Below, in pieces: positions 37,438 to 45,425 of a stretch of 64,000 nt of DNA (positions within the stretch are counted from its first letter, which is position 1; every line of letters begins with the position of its first letter). Below the pieces are notes generated by a model. It was not told the origin of the DNA and searched no databases. It saw nothing but the letters and a program-made list of their open reading frames with translations. Position numbers and translations under genes: made by a program. The stretch spans positions 124,001 to 188,000 of the forward strand of contig CAVTCF010000005.1 in the NCBI GenBank assembly GCA_963733265.1, in the 5' to 3' direction. Source of the stretch: PALSA-1006 sp963733265. Its GTDB lineage: Bacteria; Pseudomonadota; Gammaproteobacteria; Burkholderiales; Gallionellaceae.

Positions 37438-38850
37438 CTAATAAGCGTGCCTGTCCTTGACCAGCACCTGAAATGTTTTCAGAACAATGTATAGGTCAAG
37501 CCGTAACGACCAGTTTCTGAGGTAGTCCAAATCGTAGTCGATACGTTTCTTCATCTTCTCCAGAACTTCTGTTTCACCCCGGTAGCCGTTGACCTGAGCC
37601 CATCCGGTAATGCCGGGCTTCACTTTGTGCCGCACCATGTAGCCATCGATCAGCTTGCGATATTGTTCGTTATGGGCAACCGCGTGCGGGCGCGGGCCAA
37701 CCACACTCATCTTGCCCTGCAAAACATTAATGAATTGAGGAAGCTCATCCAGTGAGGTCTTGCGCAAAATTGCACCCAACGGCGTAATACGTTTATCATT
37801 TTTTTGCGCCTGCGGAATATGGGGGCCATCCTCGGTCACCGTCATGGAGCGAAACTTATAGACGATGATTTCATGCCCGTCAAGTCCATAACGCCGTTGC
37901 CGGAAAATGACGGGGCCGGGCGAACCAAGTTTGACACCGATTGCGATGGACAGCATGATCGGCGAAATTAATATAAGAATCAGGAGCGACAAAATAATGT
38001 CGCTGACACGTTTGATAACGCCATTGAATCCGGTAAACGGAGATTCACAAACTGCCACTACCGGAAGTCCGGCCACGGTACTGAGTCGCCCCTGAATGAG
38101 ATCGGTCACAAATATGTCCGGCACGAAATAAATCGAGGCCGTGGTATCGCGCAATCCGTCCAATAAAGCCATGATGCGCGGTTGGCTGGACATCGGTATC
38201 GATAGATAGATCAACGGCACTTTGTTTTCGTTGACGTACAAAGGCAGATCACTGATCTTGCCCAAAATAGAACGTTCATAGGGATGCGGCATGCGGTTTG
38301 TAGCACGGTCATCAAAAAATCCAAGTATTTTGGTATTTGAATAAGGATCTTCTTTCAGTCGGTTGGACAGCTCCATACTTTGTGCATTGACCCCGACCAC
38401 AACAGCGTATTTTTTTTCGCCCTGAAGCTTGAGGATGCCGGGGCCGAAATAGCGCAGTAACAGGTGTGCCCCGATCTGGCTGGTGGGCGCAACCCAAAAC
38501 CAGGCAATAAGAACATCGTCATTGAAATAATCCAGATAACGGCTGGCGTAGCCAAAGAAAGCCAGCAAACCCACCTTGACTATCCAGTCAAACCAGATAT
38601 GTTTGATCTTGCTCGGTATCGACAAATGTATTTCAGAGTCACCCGGAAAGCTTATCGCAAACATCAACAATGAAAGGATTAAGTAGGGCGGTGTCAGTTC
38701 GGATTCTTTGAACAATACCAGGATATACAGCGAAAAAATGCAGGCCAGCGGATCAACGAACGCGCCGATCAAATTCAACAGACTTGAGCGGTCGAGCGTG
38801 ATTGACGTGGCACGCCGAAAAGACGGGGGAGCTTTAGTTTGGCTATTCAT
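37438..38850 (-). CDS. epsB: EpsB, undecaprenyl-phosphate sugar-1-phosphate transferase
   Basis: 470 residues. Four N-terminal membrane helices, a Rossmann-like CoA-binding domain (about 145-255, GVNAQSMELSNRL, ILGFFDDR), a fifth helix (about 285-305) and the catalytic bacterial sugar transferase domain with VIFRQRRYGLDGHEI, KTSLDELPQFINVLQGKMS and VKPGITGWAQVNGYRGET. It should start each repeat unit by loading a hexose-1-phosphate onto undecaprenyl phosphate. It is on the minus strand, apart from the main operon, as in other exosortase-B loci. Confidence 0.92.
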   Translation of the reverse strand: MNSQTKAPPSFRRATSITLDRSSLLNLIGAFVDPLACIFSLYILVLFKESELTPPYLILSLLMFAISFPGDSEIHLSIPSKIKHIWFDWIVKVGLLAFFGYASRYLDYFNDDVLIAWFWVAPTSQIGAHLLLRYFGPGILKLQGEKKYAVVVGVNAQSMELSNRLKEDPYSNTKILGFFDDRATNRMPHPYERSILGKISDLPLYVNENKVPLIYLSIPMSSQPRIMALLDGLRDTTASIYFVPDIFVTDLIQGRLSTVAGLPVVAVCESPFTGFNGVIKRVSDIILSLLILILISPIMLSIAIGVKLGSPGPVIFRQRRYGLDGHEIIVYKFRSMTVTEDGPHIPQAQKNDKRITPLGAILRKTSLDELPQFINVLQGKMSVVGPRPHAVAHNEQYRKLIDGYMVRHKVKPGITGWAQVNGYRGETEVLEKMKKRIDYDLDYLRNWSLRLDLYIVLKTFQVLVKDRHAY

Positions 38851-38953
38851 GATTTCCAGAGTTAAACAAAACTTGGGACAAATTAAAGTTTCGAAACCTC
38901 GTTAGAACAATCTCGTTATGCCGGAATTCACGGCACAGAAAATCGGAAAATCA

Positions 38954-39019
38954 GCATTTTACAAAATGCCAATAAATTCGAGAAAGGCATCATCCACGAA
39001 AAATGTTACATTTTTGTGG
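38954..39019. terminator. Two adjacent hairpins after the TIGR03790 gene
   Basis: GCATTTT/AAAATGC (38954-38969) and CCAC-AAAAATGT/ACATTTTT-GTGG (38994-39019) are A+T-rich stems. They lie downstream of the TIGR03790 stop and upstream of epsB on the same strand. No clear T-run follows, so termination is tentative. Confidence 0.4.
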
Positions 39020-39077
39020 AGACGGGGAAAAAGTTTTAATCTGGCGAAATTTACCCGTCAAACTTTGGCCAGGGCAA

Positions 39078-40397
39078 CTACCAGCGCAAACGTAAAAATC
39101 CTTCAGCCGATTCCGCAATACCAAAGCGCATCACATTGAGTCCGCGGTGAAGTGCCTGCTGTGCAACCGGACTAAACGGCCCCTTGCCGGAAGTCGCGCT
39201 TTCAACATTAACAACATTTTCATGCGGTACAAAAATACTTAATTCATATTGTCCCGGCGCAACTTCCCGCAGCAAGGGTGCGAAGGGTTTTGCCAGCGGC
39301 TCGCCTACAAATATACCTTCACCGGGCCAGACGACACTTTTCCAATAGGCTTCAATTGCGCTGGCTCCTTTCGCGTAGTAAAACATGGCAACAAGGGGGA
39401 GAGGAAATTTTTGCAGATAGTTGCAAGGCTCAACCACAGTGCCGTAACTGGCCGTGGCACCGGCTTCCAGCCAGCGCAATACGCTCATCTGGGTGGAGTC
39501 GGTGAGTTGCCCGCCGAGTGAAGTTAAATGATCCGCCAGGGCGCCGGGCTGAAATTGCAGCGTTTCCAACTGCGGGACTTGCGGCAAACCGGTGAAATAG
39601 AAAAGAACATCTTTGCGCTCAGAAATTGCGGTGGCTTTCACAATCTCAATCGGAAATACACCTTTCATCGCTTTGGCGGTTTTCGCAAAATTAACTGAAC
39701 GCACATTTCGAGTCACGTCCGGCGTACTCAACAGATAAGCCCGACCGGACGGAAAAGTATGATCGGCGGCGACTCCCCGATCAATCAACTGTTTGACCTG
39801 TGCAAAATCAGTTCCTGCCAGCATCATTGCCGGTCGCATTTTGAATTTCTTTGCCGGATAAAGGCTGGCTGAATTGAAATAGGGACTGGCTTTGGTTGGC
39901 TTGCAGGTGGCAGAGCAATACTTTTCATCAAAGCCGAAAGCCAAGGCAGAAGTGATCGACATGCAGCCGACACGGTAAGGGTTTGTCCAGGTAACAGCGT
40001 AGGCCTGCACTTGCGCCGGGGTCTGCCGGTCAATCTCCGCTTTCAGTTTAATAAAATCTTCTTTGGCAAGCTCGTGATTACCCGACGCAAAGCGCACATG
40101 GATCATATTCGCAAGCGGAATATGGCGCGCCTTTTGGTAATACTCTCCCACCTCTGCGGATTGCGTATCAGCGTCGTTGATTATTACAGCGACATCCTCC
40201 GCAGTCAGACCGGTGCGGGGCAATAATATTTCCGGCTTGGCTAGTGCAAAAGCAGGTGCCAGCAACAGCATTGCCAGTATGACTAGAGAGGGTTGGGCAC
40301 GCGGCTTCAGGCAAATTTTCAAAGTACATTCAATCAAATATTTTCCTTGTGAATTATAGAGCATAACCAAACATCCGACGCAGTCTTCAGTCCTCAT
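39078..40397 (-). CDS. TIGR03790 family secreted protein
   Basis: 439 residues including a long N terminus; a start near residue 26-30 would give a regular signal peptide ending FALA before KPEILLPRTGLTAEDV. The body carries family segments such as VTWTNPYRVGCMSITSALAFGFD, MLAGTDFAQVKQLIDRGVAAD, AYLLSTPDVTRNVRS and GATASYGTVVEPC. From memory, this family of unknown function is restricted to genomes that have exosortases, so presence here next to xrtB and PEP-CTERM genes is consistent. Cysteines in CSATC may form a disulfide. Function is unknown. Confidence 0.8.
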   Translation of the reverse strand: MRTEDCVGCLVMLYNSQGKYLIECTLKICLKPRAQPSLVILAMLLLAPAFALAKPEILLPRTGLTAEDVAVIINDADTQSAEVGEYYQKARHIPLANMIHVRFASGNHELAKEDFIKLKAEIDRQTPAQVQAYAVTWTNPYRVGCMSITSALAFGFDEKYCSATCKPTKASPYFNSASLYPAKKFKMRPAMMLAGTDFAQVKQLIDRGVAADHTFPSGRAYLLSTPDVTRNVRSVNFAKTAKAMKGVFPIEIVKATAISERKDVLFYFTGLPQVPQLETLQFQPGALADHLTSLGGQLTDSTQMSVLRWLEAGATASYGTVVEPCNYLQKFPLPLVAMFYYAKGASAIEAYWKSVVWPGEGIFVGEPLAKPFAPLLREVAPGQYELSIFVPHENVVNVESATSGKGPFSPVAQQALHRGLNVMRFGIAESAEGFLRLRW

Positions 40398-40452
40398 ATC
40401 ACCACCACAGGACTAGTTACAGTTATAAATTTGTAACAAAGAATTAATTTGT

Positions 40453-41457
40453 GTGACACGCAAGAAAAATAAAATCGCATGCTGTGAAAAATTTGAAAAA
40501 GCTGAAATGAAAAACGCACAGTTTAATTATTTTTTACGCGACCATCACCATCAGTCAGGTAAATATGAAGATTCGGGAAATGCCGCTACACCTCCCCATT
40601 CGCATAGAGATTTCCATAATATGAAAAATGGACAATTGACACACAAATTGCGGGCTGTCCGAACTTTTGTCACGTTTAACCCAATGGAAAAATTCGGTAG
40701 TTTCTGCCGTAAGAAGGCATTGGTTTTTTCGTTCATTCTTTGCCAGCTGCTTTCAATCATGCCTGCTATGGCATTAACAGTGGACGACCTGAATCTCATT
40801 GAAGTGGCCCGGCATGGTGATAACAGACTGTTCAAAATTCTGCTTGCCAGAGGGGCAAATCCCAACGCGCGGGATCAAGGCAATAACACAGCTATTCTGA
40901 TGGCGGCTTATTTCAGCAAACGCGATGTGGTGCGCCAACTGATCGAGTTAAACGTTGATGTGAATGTGTTGGGCAGCCTCGGATTCACGCCGGTGGGTGC
41001 CGCAGCAATGCGCGCCGACAATGAAATCGTCAAGATGCTAATCAAGGCCGGCGCCAACCTCGACGTGCTTGACCATGAAGGCGAAACACCTTTGCTCAGG
41101 GCAATTCGCGCGCAGCGGGATGAGAATCTGAAAACCCTAGTGCTTGCCGGTGCAAATGTGGATATGCCCAACAAGTCGGGCGAAACACCGCTGATGGTGG
41201 CGGCTCAATTGGGGCGAGCCGATTACGTCGAAGCGCTGCTGGCAAAAAATGCAAATCCCAATCCGAGAGATAAAGAAGGCGGCACAGCATTATATTTTGC
41301 CGTCTTCAATGGTTACGACGAAATCGCAAAAAGATTGATTCAGGCGGGTTCGACAGTGCAGGGGGTGAGCAATGGTTACACACTTTTGCACTGGGCGGAT
41401 GCGATGGGCAGAAAAGATATTGTGCCGCTGCTGGTCAATGCCGGTGCGGTCAATTGA
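40453..41457 (+). CDS. Secreted ankyrin-repeat protein
   Basis: 334 residues as the longest frame, but the first 77 are His/Lys-rich and unlike coding sequence for a secreted protein. In-frame ATGs at 40621 and 40684 lead to a signal peptide ending MPAMA; the latter gives 257 residues. Six ankyrin repeats follow (NLIEVARHGDNRLFKILLARGANPNARDQ and similar), so it is probably a periplasmic protein-binding scaffold. A half-copy of the dyad, GGACTAGT, is at 40410-40417 between this gene and the divergent TIGR03790 gene. It precedes epsA by 44 bp. Confidence 0.85.
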   Translation: MTRKKNKIACCEKFEKAEMKNAQFNYFLRDHHHQSGKYEDSGNAATPPHSHRDFHNMKNGQLTHKLRAVRTFVTFNPMEKFGSFCRKKALVFSFILCQLLSIMPAMALTVDDLNLIEVARHGDNRLFKILLARGANPNARDQGNNTAILMAAYFSKRDVVRQLIELNVDVNVLGSLGFTPVGAAAMRADNEIVKMLIKAGANLDVLDHEGETPLLRAIRAQRDENLKTLVLAGANVDMPNKSGETPLMVAAQLGRADYVEALLAKNANPNPRDKEGGTALYFAVFNGYDEIAKRLIQAGSTVQGVSNGYTLLHWADAMGRKDIVPLLVNAGAVN

Positions 41458-41501
41458 TGGTTGCGAGTCTAAAGTGACTCAACAGGGATAAATCGATATC
41501 A

Positions 41502-42311
41502 ATGAATTTCACTCATGACAACATGACGCTTGACGGAGAAGATCCTTCACGCTTGGCAGCAGTGATTGACCGCTCTTTGCGGGTGGTAAATGAACAACAG
41601 TTTTTTACCTGGGTGCAGGGAGAGGTGCAGTATCTTTTGTCTCACGAGATATTAATTTGCGGTATCACTTCGGGTGCGGATTCAAAAATGAGGTGTTATC
41701 GTTTTTCAAGCACACGCTATTTTCGCAACGAACACTTTAATGAGGTATGTGATCCGGTCAACGGCTTGTTCACGATGCTGATGGGGCTCACGCGCAAGAC
41801 CGGGCGCCCCTGTGTGATGGGTCCCGATGTCATTATGGGCGGCTGCGAAGAGGCATGGATACCGTTGCTGGAAAGTTGCGAATTGCGCAACATCGCCTCC
41901 TACGGGCTGCGAGGGCCGGACGGGCAGCTTAAAAGCTATTTCTGTTTTGCGCGCGTCAATGAAGCACTCAGCCCCCGCATCACTTACCTGCTTGAGGTAT
42001 TGGTGCCTATTTTGGAAGCAACTTTGTCGCGCGTGGTCGCGCAGCAGGGAATCAAAGCGCAAGCCTTTTATCCCAATGCCATGGTTTTGAGCAAGCGCGA
42101 AAACGAAGTGCTGCATTATTTAATGGCGGGTAAAACCAATCAAGCCATCGCAACTGAAATGGAACTCAGCCCGCTGACAGTAAAAAACCATGTGCAAAAC
42201 ATCATGAAAAAACTCAAAGTAAAATCACGCGGCCATGCCGTTACCCTGGGCCTGAAAATGGGCCTGTTAATGTCACACCAGGAAACAAAATTAGGAGAAC
42301 AAAATGGTTAA
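41502..42311 (+). CDS. epsA: LuxR-type transcriptional regulator EpsA
   Basis: 269 residues. The N-terminal 190 residues form a family-specific sensor-like region (FTWVQGEVQYLLSHEILICG, GPDGQLKSYFCFARV) and residues 196-255 are a LuxR-type helix-turn-helix (LSKRENEVLHYLMAGKTNQA, then MELSPLTVKNHVQNIMKKL). This matches EpsA, the regulator of exosortase-associated EPS genes. It has no receiver domain. The 20-bp dyads in this window have the length and symmetry expected for a LuxR-family dimer, so EpsA is the best candidate to bind them. Its stop overlaps the start of the DsbC-like gene by 8 bases. Confidence 0.92.
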   Translation: MNFTHDNMTLDGEDPSRLAAVIDRSLRVVNEQQFFTWVQGEVQYLLSHEILICGITSGADSKMRCYRFSSTRYFRNEHFNEVCDPVNGLFTMLMGLTRKTGRPCVMGPDVIMGGCEEAWIPLLESCELRNIASYGLRGPDGQLKSYFCFARVNEALSPRITYLLEVLVPILEATLSRVVAQQGIKAQAFYPNAMVLSKRENEVLHYLMAGKTNQAIATEMELSPLTVKNHVQNIMKKLKVKSRGHAVTLGLKMGLLMSHQETKLGEQNG

Positions 42312-43032
42312 ATTCAGCCGCCTCGTCGGCGCTCTGGTCTTGATGGTTAGCGCTTACAGTGCTTTCGCGGGAGAAGCCGAGATCAGAAAGATGCTTACAG
42401 ATACATCACCGGATATCAAGATCGTTTCAATCACCAAGTCGCCCTATGCCGGGTTGTATCAGGTTGTCACCAACGGCTTCAACATTTTTTATACCGATGA
42501 AAAGGGCGAGTTCGGATTTTTTGGGAAAATGGTCGATCTGAAAAACAGACAAGACCTCACCCAGCAGGAAAAAGACAAAATCACCGTGGTCGACTTTTCT
42601 TCCCTGCCGCTGGATAAAGCGATCATCCGCGTAAAAGGAAATGGCAAGCGCAAACTGGCGCTGTTTTCCGATCCTGAATGCCCGTATTGCCAGGGACTCG
42701 AAAAACAACTTGAAGGCGTGAAAGATGTCACCATCTACACCTTCCTGTTACCGCTGACAGAAATTCATCCCGGTGCCCTGCGCAAGTCGCAGTTGATCTG
42801 GTGTGCCAAGGATAAAGCCAAAGCTTGGGATGATATGCTATTGCTGCAAAAAGAACCCAAAGACAGCAACACAGACTGCGCCACACCGATCAAAGAGATC
42901 GCCGACATTGCCGCAAAGAACTGGATCAACGGCACACCCGGTATCGTTTTTACCAACGGCAAATTACTATTCGGAAATCAACTGTCCGAAAAAATCGCCA
43001 AGATACTGGATGAAACCACGCCGCAGCCCTGA
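42304..43032 (+). CDS. DsbC/DsbG-like periplasmic disulfide isomerase
   Basis: 242 residues with a signal peptide (1-22, ending AFAG). The N-terminal DsbC-type dimerisation region runs to about 95, then a thioredoxin fold with the active site CPYC at 126-129 and the cis-Pro in NGTPGIVFTNG. It should isomerise or reduce disulfides of exported proteins. AGGAG precedes the ATG. It is translationally coupled to epsA and followed by the pseudopilin gene, which suggests its client is a protein of this locus; the pseudopilin has three C-terminal cysteines. Confidence 0.9.
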   Translation: MVKFSRLVGALVLMVSAYSAFAGEAEIRKMLTDTSPDIKIVSITKSPYAGLYQVVTNGFNIFYTDEKGEFGFFGKMVDLKNRQDLTQQEKDKITVVDFSSLPLDKAIIRVKGNGKRKLALFSDPECPYCQGLEKQLEGVKDVTIYTFLLPLTEIHPGALRKSQLIWCAKDKAKAWDDMLLLQKEPKDSNTDCATPIKEIADIAAKNWINGTPGIVFTNGKLLFGNQLSEKIAKILDETTPQP

Positions 43033-43045
43033 GTGACTATACTAT

Positions 43046-43206
43046 GTAGCTTTGTAGGGCGGGCAAATAGTTTCATCGTTAGCCCACGCAGGTTGGTTCA
43101 ACATGATGCTACCGCGTGGGCAGAGCGTGTGCTGTTGGGGATTTATCCCCTTACAGACACGGCCTACTCCTTGCGGGTACAGCAGCGTACCCACCCTACT
43201 TTGCAG
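43046..43206. repeat. GTAGGGTGGGCAC-family MITE-like repeat
   Basis: Begins with GTAGCTTTGTAGGGCGGGCA and ends with the inverted partner TACCCACCCTACTTTGCAG. An inner inverted repeat GCCCACGC (43082-43089) / GCGTGGGC (43114-43121) is present. The same wording recurs at 43973-44002, 52603-52667 and, truncated, near 46957-46977. It overlaps the apparent start of the pseudopilin frame. Confidence 0.6.
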
Positions 43207-43968
43207 AAACTGCCCGGCAGATGTCAAACCGGTTTCACCTATATTGGGCTGCTCATTCTAATCGCCATCATGGGTGTAACGCTGGCTGGCATCGGCACGG
43301 TCTGGAGTTCTACCCGGCAACGCTTAAAAGAACAGCAACTGTTGTTTTCCGGTAACCAGATCAGCAACGCGATTACGGCCTACTATCAAAACACCCCCGC
43401 CGGTACGCAGCCATTCCCAAAGAAGCTGGAAGATTTGTTGCTGGATAAACGTTATCCAAACGTTACCCGGTATTTGCGCAAGATTTTTGCCGATCCATTT
43501 ACCGGCACCACGCAATGGGGCTTGATCAAAGGAGCAGACGGCGGCATTGTCGGCGTGCATAGCATGTCTGAACTCACACCGATCAAGACAGACAATTTTC
43601 CCAAAGGCAACGAATCGCTTGTTGGCAAAAAACATTATTCAGAATGGCAATTCAACTATCACCCGAGTGCCATCACGCCGGTTGCCTCGGCTGCACCGGC
43701 GGCTGTCGCACCCCCTGTAAATCCTAATCCGCCCGCCTACCAAGTGGCTCCGCCCATAGTGTTGCCGCCTGCACCGACTCCTGAGCAGAGCAGGCAACAT
43801 CTTTGCGACATCATGCACAATAATGATGCAAATACCTGTGCACAGATGGAAACCAAATTTGACAGCACGGCGGGCGCAGCATGCATGGCTTCTGCCAATC
43901 TGCGTTATTCAATATGTCTCAGCGGGAGTGGTGCCGGGTTGCCCCCGCTGAATGTTCAATATAAATAA
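43201..43968 (+). CDS. Type II secretion-type pseudopilin with Pro/Ala-rich tail
   Basis: The frame opens at 43033, but its first 56 codons are translated repeat element, so the true start is probably near 43201 (TTG) and is unclear. A prepilin peptidase site is at Gly/Phe (43231/43234) in CQTG-FTYIGLLILIAIMG, with a hydrophobic helix after it. The usual Glu at mature position 5 is Gly here, as in some minor pseudopilins. The GspG-like head (NAITAYYQNTPAGTQPFPKKLEDLLLD, DPFTG, QWGLIKG) is followed by a Pro/Ala-rich linker and a tail with several cysteines. Probably a pilus-tip or minor pilin protein. Confidence 0.75.
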   Translation: MQKLPGRCQTGFTYIGLLILIAIMGVTLAGIGTVWSSTRQRLKEQQLLFSGNQISNAITAYYQNTPAGTQPFPKKLEDLLLDKRYPNVTRYLRKIFADPFTGTTQWGLIKGADGGIVGVHSMSELTPIKTDNFPKGNESLVGKKHYSEWQFNYHPSAITPVASAAPAAVAPPVNPNPPAYQVAPPIVLPPAPTPEQSRQHLCDIMHNNDANTCAQMETKFDSTAGAACMASANLRYSICLSGSGAGLPPLNVQYK

Positions 43969-43972
43969 TTCG

Positions 43973-44002
43973 CGGTAGCGTGCCCACCCTACAGAGCTAC
44001 CG
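43973..44002. repeat. GTAGGGTGGGCAC-family repeat, short copy
   Basis: CGGTAGC and GCTACCG pair around GTGCCCACCCTACAGA. In reverse complement it matches the left end of the 43046-43206 repeat, so the pseudopilin gene lies between inverted copies. Confidence 0.5.
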
Positions 44003-44054
44003 GTAGTGGCAACACATCACCGCCTTTTTTCCCGAGACGAAATAATTAGGCCAA

Positions 44055-44074
44055 ATTGGTCCGAACGGACTAGT
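44055..44074. promoter_or_regulatory. 20-bp dyad, candidate EpsA operator (site 3)
   Basis: ATTGGTCCGAACGGACTAGT, the reverse-orientation form of the dyad, with two mismatches in one outer arm. Its centre is 24 bp from that of site 4. Confidence 0.6.
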
Positions 44075-44078
44075 CAAA

Positions 44079-44098
44079 CATAGTCCGAACGGACTAGT
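44079..44098. promoter_or_regulatory. 20-bp dyad, candidate EpsA operator (site 4)
   Basis: CATAGTCCGAACGGACTAGT, near perfect. Together with site 3 it forms a tandem pair upstream of the riboswitch-controlled PEP-CTERM gene. Confidence 0.65.
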
Positions 44099-44181
44099 TC
44101 TTGCACTGGTTATGTATCTTTCTATTCATGTTGCTTTGCTATTGTTCTCGCCGACTTGGAGTTGGTTCAGGTGGCGGCAAA

Positions 44182-44201
44182 AATAGTCTGAACGGCTCAT
44201 G
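44182..44201. promoter_or_regulatory. Variant dyad, candidate EpsA operator (site 5)
   Basis: AATAGTCTGAACGGCTCATG is the inverted form of the variant seen at 36062-36081. It is the copy nearest to the riboswitch, about 85 bp before the aptamer, which would place the transcription start shortly before or within 44230-44280. Confidence 0.55.
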
Positions 44202-44283
44202 TCAGACGTAAATATACACCGAAAGTTTGTAATGACATTTCTGTAAATTGGCGTTCGACTGCACAGGAATTTTGGGTGGTCAG

Positions 44284-44368
44284 TTGTCAAGCTAAACCCG
44301 TCGCGAGGCGGGGGCGGAAAGCCACGGATCTAAACGCAAGGTAGAGATGGCCGGGTTGCACTTGCAGT
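44284..44368 (+). promoter_or_regulatory. Cyclic di-GMP-I (GEMM) riboswitch aptamer
   Basis: Read against the known class I aptamer the parts fall in order: CTAAACC; a 6-bp stem CCCGTC/GGCGGG closed by a GCGA (GNRA) tetraloop; the conserved GGCGGAAAGCCACGG; a second stem with ATCT...AGAT that would hold the tetraloop receptor; and GGCCGGGTTGC on the 3' side. Outer CAAG/CTTG (44288-44291, 44361-44364) can close P1. A terminator follows before the PEP-CTERM start codon. Binding and switch direction are not shown by sequence alone. Confidence 0.85.
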
Positions 44369-44443
44369 AACGGATGAAGTTTTGTCCGTGACTTTTGAAA
44401 TGGCTTTGAAACCGTTTTGGTTTCGGGCTTTCTTAACCGTAAT

Positions 44444-44464
44444 CTCCATCGCGATGGAGTTTTT
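44444..44464 (+). terminator. Intrinsic terminator in the riboswitch expression platform
   Basis: CTCCATC pairs perfectly with GATGGAG across GC, followed by five T. It ends only 17 bp before the PEP-CTERM ATG, so full termination here would silence the gene. Two other small hairpins (ACGGA/TCCGT and GAAACC/GGTTTC) lie between aptamer and terminator and may mediate switching. Confidence 0.85.
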
Positions 44465-44481
44465 AGAAAGGAAGTTTTACG

Positions 44482-45321
44482 ATGAATACGAAATTGCATT
44501 TAACACTGTTGGCTGGTGCTGTTGCTTTGGCTGTTGCCGGCCAAGCTAACGCTACCAACGTAGGTTCTTCATCAACTGTTTCTGACCTGTTCCTGACAGT
44601 GACAGACTCTACAGCATCTTTAGTATTTGTTGAAGATCTGGGCTCCGCAGCTTCTTTCGTTTCAGCTATCACTGGAACAACTGCAGCAACTGTTGCTGCT
44701 GCATCTCCATTTGCTGCTGGTGCAACAACTCTCGGAAGTGCTGCTGATGCAGCTTCTTTGGCCTCTTTTTTGACAACTGCCGGATCTGATACTGTAACTT
44801 GGAACGTATCTGCTTCACAATCTGGTGCTATAGGCGGTTTCAATACGACTAAGTTGTTTACAACAGCAACGGGTACATTGACAGCAGCAACACTGGGAAA
44901 CACTCCGTTTAAAAATGATGCAACACTGCAAAGTGTTTATTTCGGTTTGGCTAGCCCTATCTTGGGTTCAAATACTTCCGTAGTTACAACCTCTGCTTCG
45001 CTCTCTCCCGGTGGCGGCGTACAAGCTCCATTGTTGTCTGTTGCTGGTGCAACAGGTACTGTAGGTTCTTCGTTGAACTTCCTGTTCCTGACACCTAGCT
45101 CTACTTCGACAGTTGCCAAGACTGCCGGTGCTGAGTTTGGTAATGCTGCCGGTTTGGATACCGTCACACTGGCTTCTAACGGTGTGTTGACTTACACCGT
45201 TGCCGGTGTTGCTGTTCCTCCAGTTCCTGAGCCAGGCGAATGGTTGTTGATGTTGAGCGGTTTTGGCCTGTTGGGCTTCATCGCTACACGTCGTAAAAAC
45301 ACTTCTGTAATGTTTGCTTAA
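44482..45321 (+). CDS. PEP-CTERM protein under c-di-GMP riboswitch, candidate XrtB substrate
   Basis: 279 residues with a signal peptide (1-24, ending QANA). The mature protein is rich in Thr, Ser, Ala and Val with a predicted beta-strand character and no cysteines. The C terminus has PPVPEPGEW (PEP at about 249), a hydrophobic helix and TRRKN, a textbook XrtB-type signal. GGAAG precedes the ATG. Codons are strongly biased (mostly GCT, ACA/ACT, TTG, GTT), unlike the EPS genes, which suggests high expression. A strong terminator follows at 45337-45383. Confidence 0.93.
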   Translation: MNTKLHLTLLAGAVALAVAGQANATNVGSSSTVSDLFLTVTDSTASLVFVEDLGSAASFVSAITGTTAATVAAASPFAAGATTLGSAADAASLASFLTTAGSDTVTWNVSASQSGAIGGFNTTKLFTTATGTLTAATLGNTPFKNDATLQSVYFGLASPILGSNTSVVTTSASLSPGGGVQAPLLSVAGATGTVGSSLNFLFLTPSSTSTVAKTAGAEFGNAAGLDTVTLASNGVLTYTVAGVAVPPVPEPGEWLLMLSGFGLLGFIATRRKNTSVMFA

Positions 45322-45336
45322 TTTTCAGCGGCATTG

Positions 45337-45383
45337 CCCGCCACGGTATGTCCGGTAACAGCGGTTGCCCGTGGCGGGTTTTT
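45337..45383 (+). terminator. Rho-independent terminator after PEP-CTERM gene
   Basis: CCCGCCACG pairs with CGTGGCGGG, followed by TTTTT. The loop is long, 24 bases. It may limit but not abolish read-through into the next gene. Confidence 0.75.
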
Positions 45384-45425
45384 GCAAATAGCTGCTAACT
45401 GATTACTTAATATAAAGGATTTATC

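Noticed and set aside
43033..43200. N-terminal extension of the pseudopilin frame
   Set aside because: The sequence is a MITE-like repeat found elsewhere in the window. Its translation is unlikely to be part of the protein, as it would put 66 residues before the prepilin cleavage site.
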